Shown here piece after piece: positions 1 to 9,700 of a stretch of DNA of 18,877 nt. Within the stretch, counting starts at the first letter, position 1. The number at the start of each line of letters is the position of its first letter. The notes below the pieces were generated by a model that was not told the origin of the DNA, made no database searches, and was given only the letters and a program-made list of their open reading frames with translations. The stretch covers positions 147,512 through 166,388 of the forward strand of contig NW_003105600.1 of assembly GCF_000003605.2 (NCBI RefSeq), in the 5' to 3' direction. Made by a program: the position numbers and the translations under genes. Origin of the DNA: Saccoglossus kowalevskii (taxonomy: Eukaryota; Hemichordata; Enteropneusta; Harrimaniidae).

Positions 1-99
1 TCCTTTACTTCTAATGGGCGGAGTTTGTTTGCAAAAAATCTATTCTATTGGTGCCAGTGGGAGGGGTGGGATGGTGACTACCTGTGCACCACAATGTCA

Positions 100-410
100 T
101 TACTTCTGTGAAATATGGTTTCAAAATTAACAATTTTGTCAACATTCTTACGGAGATGAGTTTCGTTCACTTATCACAAGCCAATAAATACAAAATTCTA
201 AACATCGTCAGATTGATGTAGTATATACAGATTATTCAATTGTAAAACTTTTTATATTAATGGACCACATCACATGATTTTGTTGGTGTTCTTTTTTTTG
301 TGTGTGTGGGGGGGGGGGGGTAATGTGCCAAAATTATGAGTTACTTTAGAATAAAATAAAAAGAACGGTATGCCGTCTGTCGACCAGTAGCTACAAAAAT
401 ATTACACTAG

Positions 411-412
<2 letters not shown>
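100..412 (+). repeat. Dispersed repeat family A, copy 1
   Basis: This is the fullest left-hand copy. It runs from CTTCTGTGAAATATGG through GAGATGAGTTTCGTT, GGACCACATCACATG, the G-run and GGTATGCCGTCTGTC, to AAATATTACACTAGATA. The same ordered blocks recur at 505-690, 1685-2060 and 2094-2290. No terminal inverted repeat or coding capacity was seen, so it is a non-autonomous element or an old tandem duplication. Confidence 0.7.
308..320 (+). repeat. 13-G homopolymer after a T8(GT)n tract
   Basis: A run of 13 G follows TTTTTTTTGTGTGTGTG inside repeat A copy 1. The equivalent place in copy 3 (1924-1929) has only six G, so the run has expanded or is poorly sequenced. Confidence 0.9.

Positions 413-451
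<39 letters not shown>
410..451 (+). repeat. (TAA)n microsatellite
   Basis: About 14 uninterrupted TAA/ATA units. A shorter imperfect tract lies at 1662-1681, at the same place relative to repeat A. Long Leu- or Tyr-repeat ORFs on the minus strand here are translations of this tract, not genes. Confidence 0.95.
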
Positions 452-453
<2 letters not shown>

Positions 454-504
454 GACATCCAAATAATGTCCATACATGGAAAACATACTAATAATAATAG
501 CATG

Positions 505-690
505 ATAAGTAGATACTGTACCCTTGATTTCCAGTGGTGATATAGACAAGGGGGTGTTTTCCTGTGTTTCCCCCATTTCAAAACTTCTGTGAAATATAGT
601 TTAAAAAACAATTTTGTCAAAATTCTCACGTAAATGAGTGGTTATAAAATATTACACTAGATATTCAAGTGTAACGCCATAAATATTACA
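505..690 (+). repeat. Repeat family A, copy 2 (internally deleted)
   Basis: It begins with GATACTGTACCCTTGA and shares CTTCTGTGAAATATAG and ACGTAAATGAG with the other copies. It then jumps straight to TATAAAATATTACACTAGAT, so the middle part (CACATG, G-run, CCGTCTGTC) is missing. Confidence 0.65.
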
Positions 691-1684
691 GATAATAGAT
701 AAAGAGGATAACATGTTACAAAACATAAAATCTCCTTCTTACATCAAAAATTGCATCGTTGAAAGATGTAACTATAGCAACATGTATACATTTTCGGAGA
801 TGAGCGCAAATTAAGTGTGTACCCTTTCGAAATAACGTACTTGTCCCCGTCTGAATACATTATCAAATATCCTTACCTAGATATACATATTGTTCAGTAC
901 CCTTCACGGTGATACAGGACATGTGTCATGAGGCTTCTATTTTTTTGTGTGTGAACAGTCATGCATACACTATATTGTTATTGCTGACAATAACTAAATG
1001 GAAAATGTGATGATTGGAATCGGAATTATATATTCATAACACAAGATGTATTTTTATATTTGTAGATGTGTATAGGTCAATAAAATATCAGACAGTTTAA
1101 AAGTCTCCAACATTTGTCATGTGACCTGCATGTAAAGCGCGTAGGTGGGTTGGCGTGGTCTATTTCTTTGAGCTAATGACCCTAATTTGATTTGTTTCAT
1201 ATATCTTTACCTAGTATATATTTTGTTATATATTAATTAATGAGCAAAGGGAGGTTCAAACTATGGGGAATAGCATTAGAAATAAAGGGAATAGTACATG
1301 GGAAAGTAAATATTATTTATAGAATTATATATATGTTCTGCTTCACATTTTCTTTCGATATTGTTTTAGTTTCATTTAAACGAAGTATTAATTTTACCAT
1401 GGGTCATGGTCATGTTTACAGTATGAGACGTATAAACTAATTTGATGCAATGTCCAACCTCCTCACGTTGATCTTAGATCATCATCACAGTTATTACGTC
1501 GCCAAGTGACAAGGGGAACCTACGTCCAATGACGTGATTAATTCAATATTTTAAGAATTTACAATACCTCGTACAGTAATGCAATAATAACATATGTTAT
1601 TTAATGCCAACGCGTGAGGAAATAATAACCATGATATAAGTAAATAATCTAATACAGTATTTAATAATAATAATAATAATAACA
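691..1684. other. No gene seen between repeat A copies
   Basis: AT-rich sequence with no conserved protein segment or convincing splice-flanked ORF on either strand. A 66-codon ORF at 1240-1440 is rich in Ile, Lys and Phe and looks like chance. Confidence 0.6.
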
Positions 1685-2060
1685 ACATGAATGTAGACAC
1701 TGTACCCTTGAGTTTCATGATTACCAGGGAGGAGGGGGTGTGTTCATCTGAATCCACCATTTCATTACTTCTATGAAATATAGATTAAAATTAACAGTTT
1801 GTTCAATATTCGTACCTAAATGTGTTTCGTTTTCTGAGCTAATAAATCAAAATAATTCCAGTTAGATGTTGTTTATGCATATTATTTCATTGGGAGACTT
1901 TATATTAATGAGCCACACCACATGGGGGGTAATGTAATGTAATGTGTCCAAATTTACTTTGAATAAAATAAAAGTGACGGTACGCCGTCTGTCAATCATA
2001 GATTCCACTAGCTATAAAATATTACACTAGATATTCGAGTATTATCAGATAATACACGAC
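1685..2060 (+). repeat. Repeat family A, copy 3
   Basis: It contains GACACTGTACCCTTGAG, CTTCTATGAAATATAG, TGTGTTTCGTT, GAGCCACACCACATG, a G6 run with three TAATG units, GTACGCCGTCTGTC and TATAAAATATTACACTAGAT in the same order as copy 1. As in copy 1, a (TAA)n tract sits just before the GTACCC block. Confidence 0.68.
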
Positions 2061-2093
2061 TAACAATTTTGTGAAAACAAGTACCCCAATAAA

Positions 2094-2290
2094 GCAGAGA
2101 CTGTACCTATGTTCTTCTGTAGAGTTTTTGGAACCAGAAACCTTCGCATTCGCCATGGTAATAGTTCTGTGAAATATAGTTTCAAATTAACTTGTTGTTT
2201 AACAACCTTACGTAAATGAGCTTCTTTACGTTTTTCCAGACATCGTCAGGCAGAAGTATATACATAAAATTCAATCATATTTGCACATAA
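2094..2290 (+). repeat. Repeat family A, copy 4 (partial)
   Basis: It has GAGACTGTACC, GTTCTGTGAAATATAG, ACGTAAATGAG and ACATCGTCAG in register with copy 1, then diverges near 2290. A weaker fragment of the same start block (CAGTACCCTTCACGGTGATA) is visible near 897-920. Confidence 0.55.
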
Positions 2291-2315
2291 TTGACGGTGT
2301 GGTGAGTCTGTGTGC

Positions 2316-2337
2316 ATTGATTTTTTTTTAAATCAAT
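2316..2337. repeat. Small hairpin
   Basis: ATTGATTT (2316-2323) and AAATCAAT (2330-2337) form a perfect 8-base inverted repeat around a T-rich loop. No function is apparent. Confidence 0.6.
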
Positions 2338-2339
2338 CA

Positions 2340-3172
2340 TACATAATATATCTTATTCAATTGCATTCTGAAATTATTTTTTTAGTTAAATCAACCGTCA
2401 CACTATGATCCATGAAATCAACAAAAACTTAGAAACCTTTTACAATAAAATTAACAAACTGTAGACCATGATATTGAAATAACCACAATTTGAATCTGAA
2501 GACATAAATCCCAACGTAAATCCAGATCTCACTCATAAATTCTAATGTCACGCTGTCAGTTATATTTTGGACAGATTTTTGAGTTAATCGAGGACTATAA
2601 GCAGGGCTGTATTATGTGCCACATATGTTGGTTAATGCTTACATGTTATCAACTGGTTCAAGTTAATAGGTAAACTCATCATTTTGTTTTGAAAGTGATG
2701 TTAAATTGACAAAAGGTACCAGAATTCGCTTGAGAGTTTACATATTATAATTAAATCTGAAAATCGATGTAGTAGGTTATTATTAAGTTCTCAAAACACA
2801 ATTATGCGATATTTCTAATTTTTAATTTAGCCTACCTAAAATATATGTTTATGCACGAGTAGCCAATAATCGACAACGTTGCAACTGGTGATTTATTACA
2901 TTTGTCAAATCTCATATTTCTCATAAATGCATTCCTTTGTTACATGTCTAGTTTACAAGGCACCAATCAGACAGTGCATTTCAGAATATACGGGCATTTG
3001 TACGTGTTAATATTTTAATATTTTATATTTATTTGTGTTAACATTCCATCGTATTGTACATACCAAGACCATACTCACACATTTAGGCACACTGCCACGA
3101 ATGCCTAGTCTTCGTTATTTGGCAAGTTATAAAGGTCTAACCAAATTTATTGATGTTACCTGAGAGTCATGA
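2340..3172. other. Featureless AT-rich stretch
   Basis: I see no coding segment, RNA gene or organised repeat here beyond short A/T-rich duplications such as TAATATTT twice near 3008-3024. Confidence 0.6.
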
Positions 3173-3220
3173 TGACGTCACGAGGCCACGTAATTATGAT
3201 TATAAAAAGCTTGTATAAAT
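3173..3220 (+). promoter_or_regulatory. CRE followed by TATA-like boxes
   Basis: A full palindromic cAMP-response element TGACGTCA (3173-3180) lies 21 bases upstream of TATAAAAAG (3201) and 34 upstream of TATAAAT (3214). This is typical spacing for a CREB-regulated promoter reading right. The first ATGs downstream (3237, 3278) open only 7- and about 32-codon ORFs, so the transcript, if any, would be non-coding or start with an untranslated exon. Confidence 0.4.
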
Positions 3221-3229
3221 AACACAGAG

Positions 3230-5200
3230 ACCGAAACATGCCCACACTAGACTCAAAGTAGGCACTTTGCGTTACTATGTTCGCTTGGCCCTCTTTTGCC
3301 AAAGCTCGGAGAAAAACTTCGTACTCTGTTTCCAACAGAATAAAGACCCAACGTTCATACCACCACACCCGCTAGCATTTTTCAATATTACACATAGTGT
3401 TACCACACATCAGAAATCTACATGCTTGGAAGAAGATGATATGACGACTTCTACCAATGTACATTCAATTTAAAAATAATATATCAATTAATACTCGAAA
3501 AAGAGTTGATACAATTTGTAACAAACATGCATTCATTTACTGTACTCGCACATCAATTGACAAGAGTAAAACTTGGAACAAAATAGTTAAAATAAAATAT
3601 ATTTCATACTGTAAGTGCATTTGGCAAATCTGCGTAAAGCAACGTTAGCTCTTATGCAGAATATGTGTCTCTGGCTGGTAGTTGATGTCTGCATTATTGT
3701 TTGAGACGTAGTCAACCTGTAACCAAGGTGTGTTAAGGTCGATCAACGCTGATGTCATGATCTGATATAGTTAATGGAGCTAATATGTATAGTTTTAGAA
3801 GACCTAGATTGATAAATGTCATGATTGAAGAAAATACCAATTCACAAGAAATCGAACGATGAATGCTTAAACTATACGGTCAAACAGTTTGCTAAACATT
3901 GTCAAGTGGTTAACTCTGCCGAAATTTCTGATACACTAAGTACCCATACAAAGACATTACCTTAATAGAAGCTCTTTTAATTTAATAACACAAAACCATA
4001 GAATGTGTTGTTTTGTTTTAAAACCGAACTGATTGCTGGTAGTCACAGTGTAATTCATATCTGGCAAGATAAATGATGACTTTGAGATGACTGTTGCAAT
4101 GAAAATGCGTAGATAGTGGTTCTTTCTGGTTACATCTCATCAAGTTAGGTTCAATTTATATACATAACATACTGCCACAATGAGCACAGTAACTTTTATT
4201 ACCGGGATATCAATGAAACATATGCGCATGATCCAATTAAGATCGGCCTTAGTTAAGGTTGGCTCGACACCATTCCTCTTGTAACAGACAATTTACAAAG
4301 AGGACAAATATGTAGGAATATTTGCGTGCGTTTAGCCTCCGCTTCAGCTTAAAGCCTCAGTTTATTGTAAGACACCTCTGTGATGCGATGCGGCATCTAT
4401 CTATCTATTAAGAATATTTTTGTTCAAATGGGAGTAAAGTATACCATGTTTTCAAACCACGATGTGATTGCGAAATATCTTCCACAAGAGCCATCACATT
4501 TGTGAAACTTTGTTAAATTTTGATGACCATTTAGTAAAAATATTTGTATGGCTAATTTTGCGGTGCACTTTGCCATGATTTAAGTTTGAAGTCTCAACAA
4601 CAATAAGAGTCATCTAGTGAGAAAACGTACCGGGCTAACCTTTTCTGCTCAATTTTCAGTGATGCTTCTGAATATATACGTTAAGCTATAATACTTGCAT
4701 GGGAATGGACAGACAAACAGTTTCTTGTCAATTTTTGGATGCCCATTTCAAATATATATTTTATACAGGCGTTTAAGAATGCGCTAATCCATCAGCGATG
4801 GATGGTGTGTTGATAAAGGTTGCCAGACAAAATATTCTAGTCTACTTTTAGCCACTGATTTCAAAATTGCTATATTTATTCATTATGCCATTGTTTTAGT
4901 TAATATCGACAAGAAAATGTGTTGGGTAGATAAACTAAGACACTCCACACTTGCAATGCAATATCACAGTCCAATCTGATTAAAATCCGATGTCAGTGAA
5001 GGCTCCATTTTTTGAAAATATTGTTTATTGCTATTTTTGTTTATTTCTGAATATTTTTTTATTCTACTTGTCATCATTAAGTTTTTTACATATCGTATCT
5101 TGGTTGCCGAGATCAGTATTTTTATTAACATTTACCGAATTTTAAGATTAATGACCGAATAGATGAAAACATCGTTATTAATTTACAATTACGTCATTGA
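3230..5200. other. No gene supported
   Basis: Short ORFs occur (3457-3648 from a true ATG is the longest). They are dominated by Lys, Ile and Asn, show no domain, and are as expected by chance in AT-rich DNA. Minor (ATCT)n at about 4395-4408. Confidence 0.55.
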
Positions 5201-5232
5201 GATAAAAGCGACTGGACCGGATCACATAAGAC

Positions 5233-5313
5233 ATGGACGACGTGCTGTCACGTCATTTCTTTGACAAAAACCCGGTTACACCGATACTGAGAAAACTTCG
5301 TCTGCTGACTTGA
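5233..5313 (+). CDS. Short unrecognised ORF in a GC-richer patch
   Basis: ATG at 5233, in the favourable context ACATGG, opens 26 codons beginning MDDVLSRHFFDKNPVTPILR and ending at TGA 5311-5313. The surrounding 5200-5340 is less AT-rich than its flanks. No family is recognised. It could be an upstream ORF of the gene suggested at 5808, a gene remnant or chance. Confidence 0.15.
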   Translation: MDDVLSRHFFDKNPVTPILRKLRLLT

Positions 5314-5550
5314 AAGTTGGTTATGGCATCTGCTCCGCAGAACGAAGCGTGAGAATGTAATACATAAAATCATAAAAAAAATAGATCAGTTGATTGATGT
5401 TAGTACAAAGTCGAACCACACATCGATCGTCATTGCGTCGAGTATGAGTCAGCAAAAGTTTATCTATATTTTACATCGCAGTTAACTCGAATAAATCCTG
5501 TTCTCCCACAATCGTCATTACTCACAAGACCTTCCATTTTTACATACAAA

Positions 5551-5700
5551 TATATAAAATTATCGCACATGCGCTAGTTGGACATCTTTTTCTGAAAGGC
5601 GCTCTGTGATTGGTCGACAAAACTCGTTGAAAACTAGTTACGTTGCACGAGATTTCATATTACATTGAATCAAATGTAGTTACGGCGACTTACAGCGACC
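5551..5700 (+). promoter_or_regulatory. Possible promoter with inverted CCAAT box
   Basis: TATATAAAAT (5551), CGCACATGCGC (NRF1-like, about 5564-5574) and GTGATTGGTCG (ATTGG at 5609-5613, an inverted CCAAT box) cluster about 200 bases upstream of a strong-context ATG at 5808. The GC content is visibly higher than in the flanks. The promoter reading is inferred. Confidence 0.3.
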
Positions 5701-5807
5701 AAGATACGATATAGAAAAAAATACGATAACAAGACTACTTGCTACTTATGTTCATAGTATGTGATTTTGTGACGTGCGCCCTCTGTGTCAAAATTATTTT
5801 TTCTAAG

Positions 5808-5900
5808 ATGGCTGAGTGGGATGTGCTGAAGTGCTGCTGCCTCCAATGTTTAGCGGATATTTTTGAGGCGACGTACTGCCGAGAGTTAATTAGTAGTCTA
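5808..5900 (+). CDS. Candidate first coding exon of an unrecognised gene
   Basis: ATG at 5808 has an ideal start context (A at -3, G at +4). It opens 31 codons, MAEWDVLKCCCLQC... to ...LISSL, ending exactly at a consensus donor CTA|GTAAGT (5901) in phase 0. Three adjacent cysteines after a short N-terminus would suit palmitoylation, but no family is recognised. An in-frame upstream ATG at 5748 in poor context would add a hydrophobic extension. Without splicing the frame stops after 11 more codons (stop ending at 5936). I found no convincing second exon downstream. Confidence 0.3.
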
Positions 5901-5939
5901 GTAAGTGTAAACGCTAGTCAGTCCTTCTGTGCTTAAGGA

Positions 5940-6680
5940 TTAGCCTGTTTATTGAAGACAAACGGAGCAAAGGCGTTCTCGCCAATATCGTTTAGCGTGT
6001 TTTTGTATAGTTACTCACTGATTTCTATTCAGCACGAAATATAGCCTTTTTGTAACAGTGGTGTCGTACAGGAAAACAAATTGACAGAACCCTTTTTTCT
6101 GGTTAATTGGCAAACAATGATTTTAAAAAGGCTATATTATACATAGTGATGCAACTACAGGTGTACACATCGGTTACAAAGGTTAACCCAATCTGTTTAT
6201 TCGATATGAAAACTATTCAAACAAACCTTGCTTATGATGTCATTAAAAACTTGGTGCGATGTAACTCATTACACCGTAGTCAAGACGACACTCGAAAAAC
6301 AACACGTTATGGTTGCCATTTTGATAAAGATACAGAAAATAAACACTGATGTTGTAGAGGTTAGTATATCTAGTGTCCTTCCCTCTGCACTGCCTTGAAA
6401 AAATAATTATAGTATTGTGTTTGGGAGACCCTTTTTTCAAAACAGTCACGATACACAGCTGTAACTTCAATGTCCCGAAATATCGCCTGGCAAAAAATAC
6501 ATACCACATATGTCACACGCAACGTAATATTGCCGTAATTGGTATAGTACAGGTGTGATGGTTTAAATACCAAAATGGCAACAGTAAAAGAAAGACTTCC
6601 CTGGCGGCGATGATAAAATACGAACACGGAGCCAACAGATGAGGTTTCAACTGGTACTGGTATTATTATACTCTGCAAAC
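5940..6680. other. No gene supported
   Basis: Overlapping open frames on both strands (for example 6107-6349 plus and 6370-6678 minus) begin at non-ATG codons and show no domain or codon pattern that would mark them as genes. Confidence 0.5.
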
Positions 6681-6788
6681 ATCAAGTACAATAACGCGGT
6701 AAAACTCCACTACTCCAATAACTAGATACTTAAACTCCAATACAATTAAACGAGATCTCCGATCTGATCTCAGTGCTGAACAACTCCC

Positions 6789-6819
6789 CTATATATACCC
6801 ACACTGTCTATAAATAGAC
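6789..6819 (-). promoter_or_regulatory. TATA-like boxes beside the heat-shock elements
   Basis: Two boxes: CTATATATACC (6790-6800, TATATATAG on the minus strand) and the near-palindrome GTCTATAAATAGAC (6806-6819). Read on the minus strand they lie about 45-70 bases downstream of the nearest heat-shock element, as in animal hsp70 promoters. The palindromic box could also serve the plus strand. Confidence 0.4.
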
Positions 6820-6862
6820 CATTACATCTACATACATAATGAGTCTGGAACTTACTACCAAT

Positions 6863-6979
6863 TTCTAGAATGTTCCATTACCTTCTATTGCCTCCTACAG
6901 TGTTCTATTACCTATTCAACCAGTTTCTAAACAAAACCTAGAATATTCCACCCAGACACAGTACGGTTCTAGAACATTC
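6863..6979. promoter_or_regulatory. Cluster of heat-shock elements (HSF sites)
   Basis: There are two perfect three-unit elements of the form TTCnnGAAnnTTC, at 6863-6875 (TTCTAGAATGTTC) and 6967-6979 (TTCTAGAACATTC), and a two-unit GAATATTC at 6941-6948. Further single units (GAA 6848, TTC 6883, TTC 6903) fall in the same 5-base phase as the first element. Heat-shock factor trimers bind such arrays. Confidence 0.6.
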
Positions 6980-7009
6980 TCAGTGACACGGAAGTGATAC
7001 ATAAGTCGT

Positions 7010-7322
7010 ATGCGACAACATACTTTTTCCCAAACTATTTACAGACCCATCTTTTTTTCTATTTTTACTTCTGTTACATCGTATTTAGTTTCTAGTGAAG
7101 TATCTCATAACTATTCGTTAAAAATTTCAATAAAACAAACTTCTAAGAAACGTGTTTTCGTCGAATTTAAAGAGCTAATAAAAATGGAATGTAAGAAGGC
7201 GAAGTAGAGTATATATATAGGCTTCTAAACAATAGGGATTGTTTCGATACAAGTCTCGCTGTAGTAAACAGCTCCAACGAAGCTCCCGTAACATCGTAAA
7301 TTCTTCAACTTATAGATCGATT
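7010..7322 (+). repeat. Repeat family B, copy 1 (diverged)
   Basis: It shares with 8783-9076 the ordered blocks ACAGACCCATCTT, TTTCTAGTGAAGTATCTC, TCAATAAAACAAACTT, GCTAATAAAAATGGA, TATATATATAGGCTTC, TAAACAAT and TTCAACTTATAGATCG. The TATA tract is at 7210-7220. A short frame (SSEV.HNYS..ISIKQ) is open across the core in this and other copies. Confidence 0.65.
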
Positions 7323-7960
7323 GCGTAGTTTGCTCACTAGTATAAATCTGTCTAAAGTCTGCCTTGCCTTTAAACACTCGGTATTAAGTTTGGGAGACTC
7401 GTTTGCTCTGACGCATTTGTAGTTACACTAAAGACTAAAGTCATGATATTATCGATTACTTGGATACTTCTTGTAATTTAAAAATGCGATAGGTCATGTA
7501 TCTATCTATTTCGAAAATATTTGATCAATTTATTGGGACTTGTTGACATCTGTAAAGTGGAGGGCCATCAAGTGAGTAAATCTATGGTCAAGTTCAGGAA
7601 AATGTTTGCTCAATTTCATAAAATTATCATACAAACAGTAAAGGGGTGTCATCACGGAGAAAGAGATTAGATTAGAAATGATTAGATTAGATTAGAAAGA
7701 AAGAAAGGTTAGATTGAAATGTTTTATTGAGATCTACTCGAGCATAATTCATCTGGTGCTGGTGTAAATATAAACATGAATGTTTGGATTATTATACTTC
7801 AGGTTTGCTGTATTACAATTACCCAATGCCTTTGTTGCGAATATTGACTGAATGTTACAATTTTAAAACATACACCATCTAGAAATGCGAACATTCGAAC
7901 TAAGTTTAGGTAATAGTCATTTTGAAAAAAATTGTAATGTGAAGAAAAAATTGGTCTTAC
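7323..7960. other. No gene supported between family B copies
   Basis: AT-rich sequence apart from the pentanucleotide repeat. An ATG-initiated 75-codon ORF (7885-8112) starts here, but its C-terminal half is family B repeat sequence, so I do not call it a gene. Confidence 0.45.
7664..7700 (+). repeat. (GATTA)n pentanucleotide microsatellite
   Basis: Two blocks of GATTAGATTAG separated by AAAT, followed by AAAGAAAGAAAGG. Simple repeat only. Confidence 0.85.
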
Positions 7961-7969
7961 TTTCACGAG

Positions 7970-8165
7970 ATTTGCTTCACCTCTTCAGGATTCCTGCTTC
8001 TTCTCTGCTCGACAAATTAATAATGTTTGCGCCTGTAACTGCTGGTTACTCCTATATGCTTTTCAGTGAAGTACTTTCTAACCAATCAGTGACGATTATG
8101 GTTCCTATTTAATACAGCGTTAAAACAATATGTTTTCGTAGAATTTAAAAAGAAAGTTATTGCAC
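7970..8165 (+). repeat. Repeat family B, copy 2 (most diverged)
   Basis: It is recognised by CTGGTTACTCCTATATG, TTCAGTGAAGTACTTTC, AACCAATCAGTGACGATT and TTTTCGTAGAATTTAAA in the family order. Here the core contains a genuine CCAAT sequence where the other copies read CCATT or CTATT. The downstream TATA part is absent. Confidence 0.5.
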
Positions 8166-8660
8166 AATATAGAGTTGTTTCGCAATATAGAGCTACAACT
8201 CCTGTCCTTGACACCAGTTGATCCATCCTATTATAACGGGTAATTTGACAAATGTCCACTACCTACCAAACTCTTTGATATTCTTGTTAGGTGTTAGGAC
8301 AGTAAAATAATTTCGGTTCAGACCCTTTAGTATACTATAGCTTTTGATATGTCCATTGCCTAAAACTAAAAACGAAAGACTGAAGCTAAATTAAAAAAAA
8401 AAACGTTTTTACGTGGCAGTATAAGGACTTGTAATTTCAAAACTGATGTGGACAATAATTTTCATCAAGTCCAGAAAGATGCAGCACTTTTATGTATTAT
8501 TGAAACTCTGGGACTGTTCTTAGAAACTGTATAGAATCAGATGTTTGCGTTTTTATCTTTGTGCGTAGATACTCAGAAATATATCCTTACCAGGTGGTGG
8601 GGATATCAATCTATTGGAGCAGTTGTGTTTTTCGTTTATATTTCTAACATCAACACATGA
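8166..8660. other. No gene seen
   Basis: Nothing recognisable beyond an 11-A run near 8393-8403. Confidence 0.55.
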
Positions 8661-8663
8661 CAC

Positions 8664-9359
8664 ACAAAATCCACCCACTTTCGATGGGTCTAAACTTTAG
8701 GTTGTTTGATAGGGCGACTATAACGTTTAGGTGACAAAACTTGAGATGCTTAAGGGACAACCAAAGCTGAAGTATGAAAAAGACTTTTTCAAGGCCCATC
8801 TTATTCATATGTTTACATCAATATTAAGTTACTTATGTTTACTTTCTAGTGAAGTGTCTCGTAACCATTCGGTGACAATTTCAATAAAACAAACTTTTCT
8901 TTGAATTCAAAGATAAAGCAGAATAGCTAATAAAAATGAAGCATAGGAACGTCTCTTAAAGGCTCAAATAGATTATATATATATGCTTCTAAACAATAAG
9001 TGTTGTTTCGTTACACGTCTGTAGTAAACACTACCACTATGCAGTGAAATAGTGCTCCCTTCAACTTATAGATCGTCTGTGTGTTTCCAAAGTAGAAGGA
9101 TGTGACTGTGAATATCACTGCAGTGATTCAATGTTATATTAATGACAATAAATTACATTAAGGTTGCGATTTTGTCAAATAAATGTATAAATGTATTGAT
9201 AAGATTGAATAATTAACTACTGTCAATCAATACAACGTATCATAGATGCACTAAAATAGCATGCGTTAGTCTAATCGTCACACACATTTACAACACTTCC
9301 TAATGTGTTGCTCATTACCACATAGCGAGTTCGACTAAGAGTATATAAGTCACGTTGGC
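8664..9359 (+). repeat. Directly duplicated unit, copy 1 (contains family B copy 3)
   Basis: It starts ACAAAATCCACCCACTT and ends AGTCACGTTGGC. It matches 9701-10228 closely in both its left part (CGATGGGTCT...AATAGCTAATAAAAATGAAG) and its right part (GAATAATTAACT...CACATAGCGAG). It has a middle of about 250 bases, with TATATATATATG (8974-8985), that copy 2 lacks. Start-to-start spacing is about 1.04 kb. The right end bears TATATAAG just before the small ORF at 9413. Confidence 0.8.
9342..9350 (+). promoter_or_regulatory. TATA box ahead of the small secreted-peptide ORF
   Basis: TATATAAG lies about 70 bases upstream of ATG 9413, leaving room for a leader of about 40 bases. At the same place in the second unit the sequence is TATTAAAA (near 10211-10217), a degraded box. 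Confidence 0.4.
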
Positions 9360-9412
9360 AAATTTGAAACGAAACAAAGAGTTCAAGCCAGAATTACCCC
9401 TAGTTGTTTGAA

Positions 9413-9553
9413 ATGAAATTGATACTGTGTTTAGCGTTGTTTACTGTTATGTTACGCTAGTGTGTAGGTGGTGATGTAGACCATATTCCAAAATTAACGG
9501 AAAAGAGACTCAATTCGAGACCCGTACACACCTGTATACTAGAACGTCCATGA
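9413..9553 (+). pseudogene. Possible small secreted-peptide gene interrupted by an in-frame TAG
   Basis: ATG at 9413 opens MKLILCLALFTVMLR, a good signal-peptide-like start (Lys, then a hydrophobic core), and stops at TAG 9458-9460. The same frame then stays open for 30 codons: it begins CVGGDVDHIPKLTEKRL, includes a second Cys and ends in a TGA at 9551-9553. Read through, it would be a 45-residue secreted peptide. It may be a broken copy of a small peptide gene, a first exon whose splicing I cannot see, or chance. No family is recognised. Confidence 0.25.
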
Positions 9554-9700
9554 TCACACAATCTCTATAGTTGACGATGATTACAAATTCGACCAATTGT
9601 GTTACATGTGACATTAACAATTTAGTTTAAATTTTGCACCTAATACTTATATATTTAATGAATTACACCACCCCTTATGAACTATGATGTTTTGTCGTTC

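Noticed and set aside
391-629. Minus-strand ORFs with long Leu or Tyr runs (also 1551-1760)
   Set aside because: They are translations of the (TAA)n microsatellites and repeat A; no other coding signal is present.
3457-3648. 63-codon ATG-initiated ORF
   Set aside because: The Lys/Ile/Asn-dominated composition mirrors the AT-rich background; there are no motifs.
6243-6678. Minus-strand open frames downstream of the heat-shock elements as an Hsp gene
   Set aside because: They start at non-ATG codons and contain none of the small-Hsp, Hsp70 or other chaperone motifs.
7885-8112. 75-codon ATG-initiated ORF
   Set aside because: Its second half is family B repeat sequence that is truncated or shifted in the sister copies, so a real gene is not supported.
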